From Nocardia higoensis (GTDB lineage Bacteria; Actinomycetota; Actinomycetes; Mycobacteriales; Mycobacteriaceae), in assembly GCF_015477835.1 (NCBI RefSeq), contig NZ_JADLQN010000001.1:1798001-1862000 (forward strand): a stretch of DNA of 64,000 bases, read 5' to 3'. The notes under the pieces are model-generated. The model searched no databases. It saw only the letters and a list, made by a program, of their open reading frames with translations, and had not been told where the DNA came from. This document shows, one piece after another, positions 27,805 to 35,707 of this stretch. Position 1 is the first letter of the stretch. Each line of letters begins with the position of its first letter. Made by a program: the position numbers and the translations under genes.

Positions 27805-27859
27805 GCACCGCCGCGGCAATCGGCACGTATGCCGCACGGTTCCGCTCGACGGCCCCGTC

Positions 27860-28249
27860 TCAGCGGCCGGAGTCGTGCTCGGCAAGCGCGGGGAACGTTC
27901 CGTCCGGACCGGGGTGGAAGTCCGTCACCGCGGTCACCGCTTCCAGCGGCAGCGCGCCGTAGAGATGCGGAAAGAGCATGGCGTCGGGGTCGCCGGGCAC
28001 GCCCGGTTCCCAGCGGATGGGGGCGCCGACCTCGCGGGCGTCGACATGGAGCAGGATCAGGTCGCGGCGGCCTCGGAACAGACGGTTCGCAGGCAGGTGC
28101 ACCTGCGCCGGAGTCGACAGATGCACGAACCCCGATTCCGCCAGCGAGGGCGGTCGGTACTCTCCCGCCTCCAGCGCGGCCGTCCAGTCGCCGCGGGTGC
28201 AGAGGTGGAAAAGCAGGTGAGTGTCCGCGCGCACGGATTCGTCTCCCAT
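27860..28249 (-). CDS. DUF952 family protein
   Basis: 129-aa cytosolic protein with the DUF952 core: HLCTRGDWTAALEAGEYRPPSLAESGFVHLS-type start, then LLHVDAREVGAPIRWEPG and FPHLYGALPLEAV. The family is sometimes described as related to glutathione S-transferase-adjacent proteins, but no catalytic function is established. Start ATG 28249 has no strong Shine-Dalgarno. It is convergent with the MHYT gene. The 234 bp upstream hold no gene that I can support. Confidence 0.85.
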   Translation of the reverse strand: MGDESVRADTHLLFHLCTRGDWTAALEAGEYRPPSLAESGFVHLSTPAQVHLPANRLFRGRRDLILLHVDAREVGAPIRWEPGVPGDPDAMLFPHLYGALPLEAVTAVTDFHPGPDGTFPALAEHDSGR

Positions 28250-28483
28250 CGAGCCGCAGTGACGGGCGCCCGGACGGTACCGGGAGCATCACACAAGCTT
28301 CACACAGGAACAGGAAGCGACTTCACCGGTCACGACTCGGGTCGGTGGGGAGAGAAAGGTGTGCCGGACAGTTCCACCGGCATACCGTCGACCGTCACAC
28401 CTCCCTGGTGTCGGGGTCGACGATCAGACCGGAGGCCATCACCCGCCGATCCGGCCGAACGCGAGCGCCGGTCGAGAAGAACG

Positions 28484-28957
28484 TCAGTCGACGTGTTCGA
28501 CCGGCAGGCCCAGGGTGATCCAGTCGTGGAGGCCGCCCCGGTAATACGCGAGCGCGGCGGCGGGGTGGCCCGCGTCGATCAGCTCCCGGATGGCCGCGGG
28601 TGACTGCGGGCACTGGGGGCCGTTGCAGAAGACCACGGTCGTGCCCGCCGGGTCCAGCTCACCACGGCGCTCGACGATCTCGCCGTGGGGGAGGTTGATC
28701 GCCCCGGGCAGGCTCACACCGCCGCGCGAGTCGGGGACGCGGGTGTCCACCAACCGGGCGCCCGCGCGGACCAGGTCGATGACCTCCAGTTCGCCGACGG
28801 TGGGAACTCCGGCGGCGCACTGCAGCGGTTGCAGCTCACCCCAGGTGGTCTCGACCGCGACCAGGTCGGCTTCACCTTCGATCGGACGGGGAACGTTCTG
28901 CGGGTCTCCGGTGCGGGTGCGAGGCGCCCTGGACATCGATGCGTTGTCGTTCGCCAT
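28484..28957 (-). CDS. rhodanese-like sulfurtransferase
   Basis: 157 aa from ATG 28957, with a leaderless-type TAGGCT 7 nt upstream. A ~45-residue N-terminal extension precedes a single rhodanese domain (GELEVIDLVRAGARLVDTRVPDSRGGVSLPGAINLP). The active-site loop is VVFCNGPQCPQS, with the sulfur-accepting Cys at about residue 110 and a second Cys five residues on, which is unusual and could allow an internal disulfide or persulfide relay. It is the outermost member of the sulfur-gene cluster 28.5-32.0 kb. Confidence 0.88.
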   Translation of the reverse strand: MANDNASMSRAPRTRTGDPQNVPRPIEGEADLVAVETTWGELQPLQCAAGVPTVGELEVIDLVRAGARLVDTRVPDSRGGVSLPGAINLPHGEIVERRGELDPAGTTVVFCNGPQCPQSPAAIRELIDAGHPAAALAYYRGGLHDWITLGLPVEHVD

Positions 28958-28964
28958 GACAGCG

Positions 28965-28970
28965 AGCCTA
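28965..28970 (-). promoter_or_regulatory. -10 hexamer for the rhodanese gene (leaderless type)
   Basis: TAGGCT on the minus strand, 7 nt before ATG 28957. Confidence 0.45.
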
Positions 28971-29000
28971 TCTCCGGTCGGCCGAAGCGCATGAGAGCAC

Positions 29001-29033
29001 CGAACGCCCGTCTGCCGAGCAGACGGGCGTTCG
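29001..29033 (-). terminator. hairpin after the Cys-rich small gene
   Basis: CGAACGCCCGTCTGC, 3-nt loop CGA, exact complement: a 15-bp stem just downstream of the minus-strand gene at 29046-29216, separating it from the rhodanese gene. Confidence 0.85.
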
Positions 29034-29045
29034 TGCCGAGGGGGA

Positions 29046-29216
29046 TCAGCGGAAGAGCGAACGCAGCGTCGTGGCCGGGCCCTGGGAACGGGCGGCCTCC
29101 GGTCCGCAGCTGCACTGCTGCGCGGGGGGCACGGAACGCATGACGGCGTCGACATGCTGTCCGCAGCCGCCCCAGCCGGTCTTTCCACATTTCGGGCATG
29201 CGACGGGGTAACACAT
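29046..29216 (-). CDS. small Cys-rich protein (56 aa)
   Basis: Short conserved actinobacterial protein beginning MCYPVACPKCGKTGWGGCG. Six or more Cys residues (C2, C7, CxxC, GGCGQHVDAV, QQCSCG) suggest a metal-binding knuckle. A good Shine-Dalgarno (AGGAGG) precedes the ATG. It follows the persulfide dioxygenase gene by 83 bp on the same strand and is closed by a strong hairpin, so it may be co-expressed with it. I recall related proteins in other Actinobacteria, without assigned function. Confidence 0.85.
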   Translation of the reverse strand: MCYPVACPKCGKTGWGGCGQHVDAVMRSVPPAQQCSCGPEAARSQGPATTLRSLFR

Positions 29217-29299
29217 GGGGTCCTCCTGGAATCGGTGACAACGATGGGTGGCGCACCGCGGACAGGCGTCCGCGGCGGCCTTCTGCACAGCTGTTCGGG

Positions 29300-30679
29300 T
29301 TACGCGGGGACGTGCGCCTCCGCCCAGGCGTTGTAGCCGCCGATCAGATCGGAGACGTTCTCGAAGCCCTGGGCCCGTAGCAGCGAGGCGGCCACGCTCG
29401 AGCGCCATCCGCCCGCGCAGTGCACGACGATCGGCTTGCCGGTGGGCACATGCTCGAGGCGAGTCCGCAACTGCGCCAGGGGGATCGGCACGGCCCCCGG
29501 AATGACGCCGAATTCGCGCTCGCCGGGATTGCGGATGTCGACCAGCGTCACCGCGTCCGCGGCCAGCATGTGGTCGAGTTGCTCGATGGAGGTACGCGGT
29601 GCGGGCTCGACCAGCTCGGACAGCTCGGCCGGGAACACACCGTCGTGGCCGACGTTCAGATATCCGATCGCGTTGTCCGACCCGATCCGCGCCAGCCGCA
29701 TCGCCGCGTCCTGCTCTTCACCGGGATAGGTGATCAGCACGATGCGTTCGCCCACCTCGGCGACCATGCCGCCGGTCTCGGCGAATCGGCCGTCGAAACC
29801 GACGTTGACCGAGCCGCGCAGGTGCCCGGCGGCGAAGTCGTCCACGCTGCGGGCGTCGAGCACCCGGGTGCCCGCGGCGAGTTCGTCGCGCACCTGCGCC
29901 GCAGCGATCTCCGGGATGGTGCGGGCCTGATCGAGCAGCGGTCGGACCGCCTTGTTCAACCCGGCGTCGACGGAGAAGTACGAGGGGGCGGCGGGCTGGT
30001 TTTCGGTGACCAATGCCACGAACTGCTGCTCGGTCATCGGCTGCACCGACGGATTGGTCGTCCGCTGTTCCCCGATGGTCGAGGTCAGTTCGGTCGACAG
30101 ATTCTTGCCGCACGAGGACCCCGCGCCGTGGGCGGGCATGACGACCACCGGATCGGGCAGAGTCAGCAACTTCTGGTGCACCGTGTGGTACATCGCCCGC
30201 GCGAGATCCTCGGTGGACGAATCGCCCAGGTTGACCAGGTCCGGCCGACCGACATCGCCGATGAACAGCGAGTCGCCGGTGAGCACCGCGGTCGGGGTCG
30301 CGCCCGGATGCTCACGCACCAGCACCGAGATCGATTCCCAGGTGTGCCCCGGAGTGGACAAGATCTCGAGATCGACCTCGCCGAGGGACAGGTGTTCGCC
30401 GTCGCGCAGGCGGCGGATCGGGTAGTCCGCCTCGGCGGCCTCCCCGAAGCCGATCCATGCCCCGGTCGCCTCGAGCAGTTCCAGATGGCCCGAGACGAAA
30501 TCCGCGTGGAAGTGCGTGTTGATGACGCCTTCGATGGTCAGGCCATGCGCGGCCGCATCGTCGAGGTACTCGGTGACGTCCCGGCGAGGATCGACCACCA
30601 CCGCTCGCCCGGTGCTCTCGTCGCCGATCAGGTACGACGCGTGCGACAGGCACTCGATGTAGTACTGCTCGAGAATCAT
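29300..30679 (-). CDS. persulfide dioxygenase-sulfurtransferase fusion, CstB-like (MBL-rhodanese-rhodanese)
   Basis: 459 aa. The metallo-beta-lactamase domain (about 1-240) has the iron ligands in THFHADFVSGH, STPGHTWES, GDSLFIGDVGRPDL and MPAHGAGSSCG, as in ETHE1-type persulfide dioxygenases that oxidise low-molecular-weight persulfides to sulfite. A first rhodanese domain (about 275-360) lacks its Cys: the active-site loop is LITYPGEE. A second (about 370-459) keeps it in VVHCAGGWRSS (about residue 420). This three-part layout with a dead middle rhodanese is that of staphylococcal CstB. ATG 30679 has GGGAGG upstream. Transcribed divergently from rhodanese-tauE across a tandem operator; the next gene downstream is a Cys-rich small protein. 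Confidence 0.9.
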   Translation of the reverse strand: MILEQYYIECLSHASYLIGDESTGRAVVVDPRRDVTEYLDDAAAHGLTIEGVINTHFHADFVSGHLELLEATGAWIGFGEAAEADYPIRRLRDGEHLSLGEVDLEILSTPGHTWESISVLVREHPGATPTAVLTGDSLFIGDVGRPDLVNLGDSSTEDLARAMYHTVHQKLLTLPDPVVVMPAHGAGSSCGKNLSTELTSTIGEQRTTNPSVQPMTEQQFVALVTENQPAAPSYFSVDAGLNKAVRPLLDQARTIPEIAAAQVRDELAAGTRVLDARSVDDFAAGHLRGSVNVGFDGRFAETGGMVAEVGERIVLITYPGEEQDAAMRLARIGSDNAIGYLNVGHDGVFPAELSELVEPAPRTSIEQLDHMLAADAVTLVDIRNPGEREFGVIPGAVPIPLAQLRTRLEHVPTGKPIVVHCAGGWRSSVAASLLRAQGFENVSDLIGGYNAWAEAHVPA

Positions 30680-30736
30680 GCGTTCCTCCCGTGAGGCGAG
30701 CCGGATGTGTTTCCGGGGATGTGGACAGGATGCCAT

Positions 30737-30773
30737 ATACCCCCTAGGGTATGTCAAATACCCCCCTGGGTAT
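30737..30773. promoter_or_regulatory. tandem CsoR/CstR-type operators
   Basis: Two palindromes, ATACCCCCTAGGGTAT (30737-30752) and ATACCCCCCTGGGTAT (30758-30773), both ATACCC-N4-GGGTAT, with centres exactly 21 bp (two helical turns) apart. They lie between the divergent persulfide dioxygenase and rhodanese/exporter genes. The ATACCC/GGGTAT half-sites match the type bound by persulfide-sensing CstR and related CsoR-family repressors. No csoR/cstR gene is in the window. Confidence 0.8.
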
Positions 30774-30813
30774 TCCTTCCGATGATCTGTCACCTTCACC
30801 GAGGAGCTATGCC

Positions 30814-31143
30814 ATGAAGGAAATCGACACCGTGGCCTTCGCCCGCGCCTGGGAATCCGGCGCCGCCGTGCTGGATGTGCGCGAAGACTTCGAATACGCC
30901 CAGGCACACGTCCCGCGGACGGTGTGGATTCCGCTCGGCCAGTTGGCCGAGCGTCTGGCAGACGTGCCCAGCGGCGAGATCGTGTACGTGATCTGCGCGA
31001 GCGGCAATCGCAGTAAGCAGGGAGCGCGGATTCTCGAATCCGCGGGCCGCACGGCCGTCTCGGTCGCCGGCGGCACCGCCGCGTGGCTGCTCGCGGGCCA
31101 CCCCGTCGAACGCGGCCTCACCGCCGTCGGCGACAGGAGCTGA
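30814..31143 (+). CDS. single-domain rhodanese
   Basis: 109-aa rhodanese: AVLDVREDFEYAQAHVPRTVWIPLGQL, active Cys in YVICASGNRSKQGA (about residue 60), and the C-terminal SVAGGTAAWLLAGHPVERG. GAGGAG lies 8 nt before the ATG, which is 41 bp past the tandem operators. It is followed after 2 bp by the TauE/SafE gene, so the two form one operon. Likely role: to move sulfane sulfur between persulfide carriers in the cytosol under the same repressor as the dioxygenase. Confidence 0.9.
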   Translation: MKEIDTVAFARAWESGAAVLDVREDFEYAQAHVPRTVWIPLGQLAERLADVPSGEIVYVICASGNRSKQGARILESAGRTAVSVAGGTAAWLLAGHPVERGLTAVGDRS

Positions 31144-31145
31144 CC

Positions 31146-32024
31146 GTGATCGCGCTGACAGTCGCACTGGCGGTCGTGGTCGGCATCACCCTCGGCCTGC
31201 TCGGCGGCGGAGGATCCATCCTGACCGTCCCGTTGCTCGCCTACGTCGCCGGCATGGACGCCAAGGAGGCGATCGCCACCTCACTGCTCGTCGTCGGCGT
31301 GACCAGCGCGGTCGGCGCGATCTCCCATGCACGGGCGGGGCGAGTCCAGTGGCGCACCGGCATCCTGTTCGGTCTCGCCGGAATGGCGGGCGCCTATGTG
31401 GGCGGCCTGCTCTCCCGGTTCGTCCCCGGCGGCATCCTGCTGCTCGCCTTCGCCGCGATGATGATCGCCACCGCGATCGCCATGCTGCGCGGCCGTAGGA
31501 ACACGGTCGGCGCCGCCGAAGCGCCACACGCCATGCCGGTGGGCAAGATCCTGCTCGAGGGCGCGGTCGTCGGCCTGGTGACCGGCCTGGTCGGCGCGGG
31601 CGGCGGGTTCCTCGTGGTCCCTGCCCTGGCACTGCTGGGCGGACTGCCCATGCCGGTAGCCGTCGGGACGTCGCTCATCGTCATCGCCATGAAGTCCTTC
31701 GCCGGCCTGGGCGGGTACCTGTCCGCGGTGCAGATCGACTGGCGCCTCGCGGCGATGGTCACCGGGGCGGCCGTGGTCGGCAGCCTGATCGGCGGCCGAT
31801 TGACCGCGGTGGTCGATCCGGACGCACTGCGCAAGGGCTTCGGCTGGTTCGTCCTGGCCATGTCCTCGGTCATCCTGGCCCAGGAACTCCACCCGGCGGT
31901 CGGCGTGGCCGCGGCCGCGCTCACGCTCGCCGCCGCGGGCCTCACCTTCGCCTGCGAGCGCGGCGAGCACTGCCCCGTGCGACGATTCTCCCGCCCACCC
32001 GAGGCCACGGTGCCCGCCGTGTGA
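31146..32024 (+). CDS. TauE/SafE (TSUP) family sulfite/sulfonate exporter
   Basis: 292-aa membrane protein with two repeated halves, each opening with a glycine-rich helix (TLGLLGGGGSILTVPLLAYVAG and TGLVGAGGGFLVVPALALLGG), the TSUP signature; about eight to nine helices. The soluble tail has CERGEHCPVRRF, two Cys not needed for transport. GTG 31146 begins 2 bp after the rhodanese stop. In this context the probable cargo is sulfite or thiosulfate, the products of persulfide oxidation and sulfur transfer. Confidence 0.88.
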   Translation: MIALTVALAVVVGITLGLLGGGGSILTVPLLAYVAGMDAKEAIATSLLVVGVTSAVGAISHARAGRVQWRTGILFGLAGMAGAYVGGLLSRFVPGGILLLAFAAMMIATAIAMLRGRRNTVGAAEAPHAMPVGKILLEGAVVGLVTGLVGAGGGFLVVPALALLGGLPMPVAVGTSLIVIAMKSFAGLGGYLSAVQIDWRLAAMVTGAAVVGSLIGGRLTAVVDPDALRKGFGWFVLAMSSVILAQELHPAVGVAAAALTLAAAGLTFACERGEHCPVRRFSRPPEATVPAV

Positions 32025-32403
32025 GCCGAGGTTCGCAGCAGCATCGCGGCGACGAACGGTCGAGAGTGCGGACATTGACGAGGGCCGAGATGACCGAACG
32101 TGCGTGTGAGTGTCACAGCGCACGGGTAGTCTCCAATCAGACCAACTGGACAGGCGTCAATCACGGGGTGATCGAGGGTGTTTCGATCGGGGGGGACCGG
32201 CTGTGTTCGCTCTGGGCGAAAATCCCAGGTCGTGTTAGAGAAAACACACCGGATTCCCTACGGGAACAAACCCCGTGGCGTGAACGTCTGACAGAGTAGT
32301 CATACCACTGCTGGGAAGTAGCGGTAGCGAGCTCGTGGTGAGTGACCACGAGCCCCACACCAGGTGAACGGACTGTAGTGCCGGGAGCCAGGACGGAGGA
32401 GTC
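32025..32403 (+). other. 379-bp intergenic region with 5' leader hairpin of the DUF7455 gene
   Basis: No gene supported. The region is AT-richer than average in its middle third and should hold the promoter of the small gene at 32404. A hairpin GCTCGTGGT-GAGTG-ACCACGAGC (32331-32353, 9-bp stem) lies about 50 nt before the ATG, within the probable leader. Its role is unknown. Confidence 0.5.
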
Positions 32404-32598
32404 ATGCCAGGAACCCTGACTAGCACCCCACTGACCGCGGTCGATCGTTGCGACCGTTGCGGGGCTGCCGCCCGTGTGCGCGCAGTGCTGCCCGCAGGTG
32501 GAGAGTTGCTCTTCTGCCAGCATCACGCGAACGAACACATGGATCGACTGCGTGAGCTCGAGGCCGTCATCGACACGGAATCGGCTCCCGCCCTCTGA
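32404..32598 (+). CDS. DUF7455-type small zinc-binding protein
   Basis: 64-aa conserved actinobacterial protein: DRCDRCGAAARVRAVLPAGGELLFCQHHANEHMDRLRELEA. The CxxC and CxHH arrangement makes a short zinc ribbon, followed by a helix. Strong Shine-Dalgarno (GGAGGAG region) before ATG 32404. Followed by a 15-bp hairpin. Homologues typically occur near sigma-factor genes; the function is unknown. Confidence 0.85.
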   Translation: MPGTLTSTPLTAVDRCDRCGAAARVRAVLPAGGELLFCQHHANEHMDRLRELEAVIDTESAPAL

Positions 32599-32678
32599 AT
32601 CCCGCTTCGCGATGATTTCCCGCTCCGACGTTCTCACGTCCTGACACAACAGCATCGAACAACAGAAGATCGTCTTCC

Positions 32679-32714
32679 CCGGCAGCGGGCGACTCCTCGG
32701 TCGTCCGCTGCCGG
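32679..32714. terminator. bidirectional hairpin between the DUF7455 gene and tetR
   Basis: CCGGCAGCGGGCGAC and GTCGTCCGCTGCCGG pair over 15 bp with one G-T, loop TCCTCG. It sits between convergent genes. Confidence 0.8.
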
Positions 32715-32755
32715 CGTTTCCCGACAGTTCGCCGGAGCGCCGCCGGTGCCCTGGC

Positions 32756-33505
32756 TCACCGATGCACGTCGGCGAGAATGCCCTCGATCAGCTTGGCCAG
32801 GCCGAAGGCATAGGCGCCCTGCGGATCCGCGGGCGCCTGATGGATCTCGCCGACCGCTTCGCCCACCCTGGTCGCCAGCGGGAACTCCGAGGCGGGCATC
32901 ACCCGGGACAACTCCGGGCCGACCTGTTCCCACCACTGCGCGTCACTGATCTGTCCGGTCTCCCTGGTCGCGGCGACCGCCAACCGGGCGTTGCCGGTGG
33001 CGAAGTCGGTGAGCACCGCGATCACCCGGTCCATTTCGACGTCGGAGAGCCCGATTCCGTCGATCGCGGCGAGCTGGCGTTCGTAGCGCCGCATCCGGCC
33101 CGGGCCGAGCACCAGCCGCCACGGCGGCACCTCCAGCAGCCACGGGTGGGCGATGATCTCGGCGCGGACGCCGTCGGCGATCGCGGCCATCCGTTCCCGG
33201 ATCCCGGCCGCGGGATCGATCGGCCGGTCCCGCTCGGCGACGGCATCGACCATCAGGACGGTCAAGGCTTCCTTGCTGGGCACGTAGGTGTACACGCTCA
33301 TCGGGCGCAGGCCGAGTTCGGCGGCGATGGCCCGGATGGACACCTTCTCGTACCCTTCGCGGTCGGCGAGCGCGACGGCCGCCGCCACCACCTCGTCGAC
33401 GCTGACGGCGGGTTTGGGTCCACGCGCGACGGGCCGGCCGGGCAGGGAGTGCCGCCACAGCAGGGTGAGCAATCGGCCGGCCGCACCGGGGTCGTCCTGA
33501 GACAC
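32756..33505 (-). CDS. TetR/AcrR family regulator, TetR_C_1 type
   Basis: 249 aa from GTG 33505, with GGAGGAAC directly upstream. The N-terminal helix-turn-helix is at VSIRAIAAELGLRPMSVYTYVPSKEALTVLMVD; the C-terminal ligand domain (ERMAAIADGVRAEIIAHPWLLEVP, TDFATGNARLA) is the tetracycline-repressor class. The gene is divergent from the SNF2 helicase, across a region with a small palindrome CGTAC-GGT-GTACG (33629-33641) that may be its operator. No efflux pump is adjacent, so the target is unclear. Confidence 0.88.
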   Translation of the reverse strand: MSQDDPGAAGRLLTLLWRHSLPGRPVARGPKPAVSVDEVVAAAVALADREGYEKVSIRAIAAELGLRPMSVYTYVPSKEALTVLMVDAVAERDRPIDPAAGIRERMAAIADGVRAEIIAHPWLLEVPPWRLVLGPGRMRRYERQLAAIDGIGLSDVEMDRVIAVLTDFATGNARLAVAATRETGQISDAQWWEQVGPELSRVMPASEFPLATRVGEAVGEIHQAPADPQGAYAFGLAKLIEGILADVHR

Positions 33506-33937
33506 GTTCCTCCTCGCGTGTTCCGCTCGCGCGGGTCCGCAGGTCGAGCCACAACCGTGCGGTTGCCGCAACGGTACCGACGCCCGCACGGCGACGATCG
33601 CCGCGCATACCGGACCGGGAACAAAGTCCGTACGGTGTACGTTATCTCAACGCATCATCGAACGCGACGCCCGGAGGTAGTCCTGCCCATCCCCGAGACC
33701 CCCGCGCCCACCGATCCCACATCCGGCACCACGGCGACGGCCGTCGGCACCACCGTCCCCGGAGTCGACCAGTGCGCGCCCGCGCACCCGCACCAGCCGA
33801 CCGAACAACCCCCTGGTTCAGCATGCCCCGAGGCATCTCCGCAGCACGCACACAGCAACCGAGTGACAAAGCCCCGGAAATCGTCGACCCGTCACGGCGC
33901 AAGCACTCCCGACGCCGCCGCTACGGGGCGCGCGACC
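33506..33937 (+). other. divergent tetR/SNF2 region with candidate operator and uncertain helicase start
   Basis: Contains the palindrome CGTAC-GGT-GTACG at 33629-33641 and, at 33673-33677, a GGAGG placed 5 nt before an in-frame CTG (33683). From there the helicase frame is open with a Pro/Thr/Ala-rich sequence up to the first conserved residues. Either the helicase carries this low-complexity N terminus from a non-ATG start, or the leader is untranslated. Confidence 0.45.
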
Positions 33938-35707
33938 GTGCGCCGGACAGCCCAGGCCACCTACCTCCCCGACCGGCATCTGTTCGCTCTGTGGACCTGG
34001 TCCGGGCTCGACCCCGGTGCCGCCCCCGACGACGTGGGCGTGGCCGAGCGCATCCCCCTGGTCGTCCCCGCCGGTGACCGGCTGCGGGTGACCGAGGTCG
34101 ACTGCGCGCTGCTCACCCCGAGCGAACTCACCGAGATCTCGTCCACGACGGCCACTCCGTCGCTGCTCGCCTGGCAGAGCGCATTGCGCGGCGCCACGCC
34201 CACGCCCGTCCTGCCCCTGGCCGCCCACGCGATCCCCGACGCCGTGGGCGAGTCGGTGCTGGCCCCCGGTGCGGCGATGCGTGCGCTGACCACGACCGAG
34301 GCGGTCGCCGCCGAACTCACCGACACGTTGCGCGCGGACCTGCGTGGCTATCAGGCGCGGGGGGTGAGCTGGCTGCGCGCGACCGTCGAGGCCCACGGCG
34401 GCGCGATCCTGGCCGACGAGATGGGGCTGGGAAAGACGTTGCAGGCCATCGGTTTTCTGCTCGGCCGGGCCGACGGACCGCAGCTGGTGGTCTGTCCGAC
34501 CTCGCTGGTGGGCAACTGGGTGCACGAGATCGAACGATTCGCGCCAGGTCTCCGGCCGCGCGCCTGGCGCGGCGGCGACCCGCACACCGAGCCGGGCACG
34601 GTGGTGGTCGCCGGCTACCCGACACTGCGCCTGCACGGCGAGCGACTGGCCGCGACACGGTGGCGCAGCCTGATCTTCGACGAAGCGCAGGCGCTGAAGA
34701 ATCCCCGGACCCAGGTGGCGAGGGCGGCACGCTCGCTCACTGCCGAAGCGCGCGTCGCTCTCACCGGCACCCCGGTGGAGAATCGGCTCGACGAGCTGTG
34801 GGCGCTGCTGCATCTGGTCGCACCGCGCCTGTTCGCGCACCGCACCCAGTTCCGGCGCCGCTTCGTCCGACCCATCGAGGAGGGTTCGCCGAGCGCGCCC
34901 GCCCGGTTGCGCGCCGCCGTCGAACCGGTCCTGCTGGCCAGGACGAAAAAACAGGTCGCCGCCGCGCTGCCCGCCAAGATCCAGGTGGACCTGCGCTGCG
35001 ATCTCACCGAGGAACAGCGGCGGCTCTACGACGATCTGCTGACGCGGGCCGTGGACGACGGCTTCGGTGACGGCGCGCAACGACAGACCCGCGTGCTCGC
35101 CGCGCTCACCGCGCTCAAACAGGTCTGCAACCACCCCGGGCTGATCACCGGCGACCTGAGCGAACTCGGCGGGCGCAGCGGCAAATTCGATCTGTGCACC
35201 GACATCCTCGCCGCCAACATGCAGACCGGTTCCCCCACCCTCGTCTTCACCCAGTACCGGCAGACCGGCGAACTGCTCGTCCGGCATCTGGCCGAACAGT
35301 TCGCCGTCACCGCGCCGTTCTTCCACGGCGGTCTGAACCAGGCCGAACGCGCGCGTATCGTCGAGGATTTCCAGTCCGAGGACGGCCCGCCGGTGCTGGT
35401 GCTGAGCCTGCGCGCCGCGGGAACCGGTCTGACGCTCACCCGCGCCGCCGACGTCGTCCACTACGACCGCTGGTGGAATCCGGCCGTGGAGGCGCAGGCT
35501 TCCGACCGGGTCCACCGGATCGGGCAGACCCGCACGGTCACCGTCACCACGTTGACCTCGGACACCACCGTGGAGGAACACATCGCGGGCATGCACGACC
35601 GCAAATCGGCACTGACCGACTTGTCCGGCGCCTCCGCGGTGGCGGCGCTGGCCAAGCTCGACGACGAGCAGCTGATCGAGATCCTGCGACGGAAGCGGGG
35701 AAACTGA
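33938..35707 (+). CDS. compact SNF2-family DEAD/DEAH helicase
   Basis: About 589 aa from GTG 33938 (GTG 33863 or CTG 33683 are alternatives). Swi2/Snf2 ATPase motifs are complete: ILADEMGLGKTLQA (Walker A), LIFDEAQALKN (DEAQ), ALTGTPVENRLDELWALL, LVFTQYRQTGELL, and SDRVHRIGQTRTVTV (motif VI). Only about 130 residues precede the helicase core, so the long N-terminal SNF2-assoc domain of the ~1000-aa HelZ (Rv2101) type is nearly absent. The stop overlaps the start of the SWIM gene by 1 nt (TGATG), so the two are coupled. Likely a DNA translocase/remodeller working with the SWIM protein; the DNA substrate is unknown. Confidence 0.88.
   Translation: MRRTAQATYLPDRHLFALWTWSGLDPGAAPDDVGVAERIPLVVPAGDRLRVTEVDCALLTPSELTEISSTTATPSLLAWQSALRGATPTPVLPLAAHAIPDAVGESVLAPGAAMRALTTTEAVAAELTDTLRADLRGYQARGVSWLRATVEAHGGAILADEMGLGKTLQAIGFLLGRADGPQLVVCPTSLVGNWVHEIERFAPGLRPRAWRGGDPHTEPGTVVVAGYPTLRLHGERLAATRWRSLIFDEAQALKNPRTQVARAARSLTAEARVALTGTPVENRLDELWALLHLVAPRLFAHRTQFRRRFVRPIEEGSPSAPARLRAAVEPVLLARTKKQVAAALPAKIQVDLRCDLTEEQRRLYDDLLTRAVDDGFGDGAQRQTRVLAALTALKQVCNHPGLITGDLSELGGRSGKFDLCTDILAANMQTGSPTLVFTQYRQTGELLVRHLAEQFAVTAPFFHGGLNQAERARIVEDFQSEDGPPVLVLSLRAAGTGLTLTRAADVVHYDRWWNPAVEAQASDRVHRIGQTRTVTVTTLTSDTTVEEHIAGMHDRKSALTDLSGASAVAALAKLDDEQLIEILRRKRGN

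Noticed and set aside
28250..28483. Two tiny minus-strand frames (14 and 22 codons) in the DUF952-rhodanese gap, one with GGGAGG upstream
   Set aside because: Too short, overlapping, and without recognisable sequence; could be gene remnants but cannot be supported.
32021..32299. 92-codon frame after the TauE/SafE gene
   Set aside because: Begins inside the exporter stop region without a ribosome site and has no family resemblance; the region looks like a promoter.
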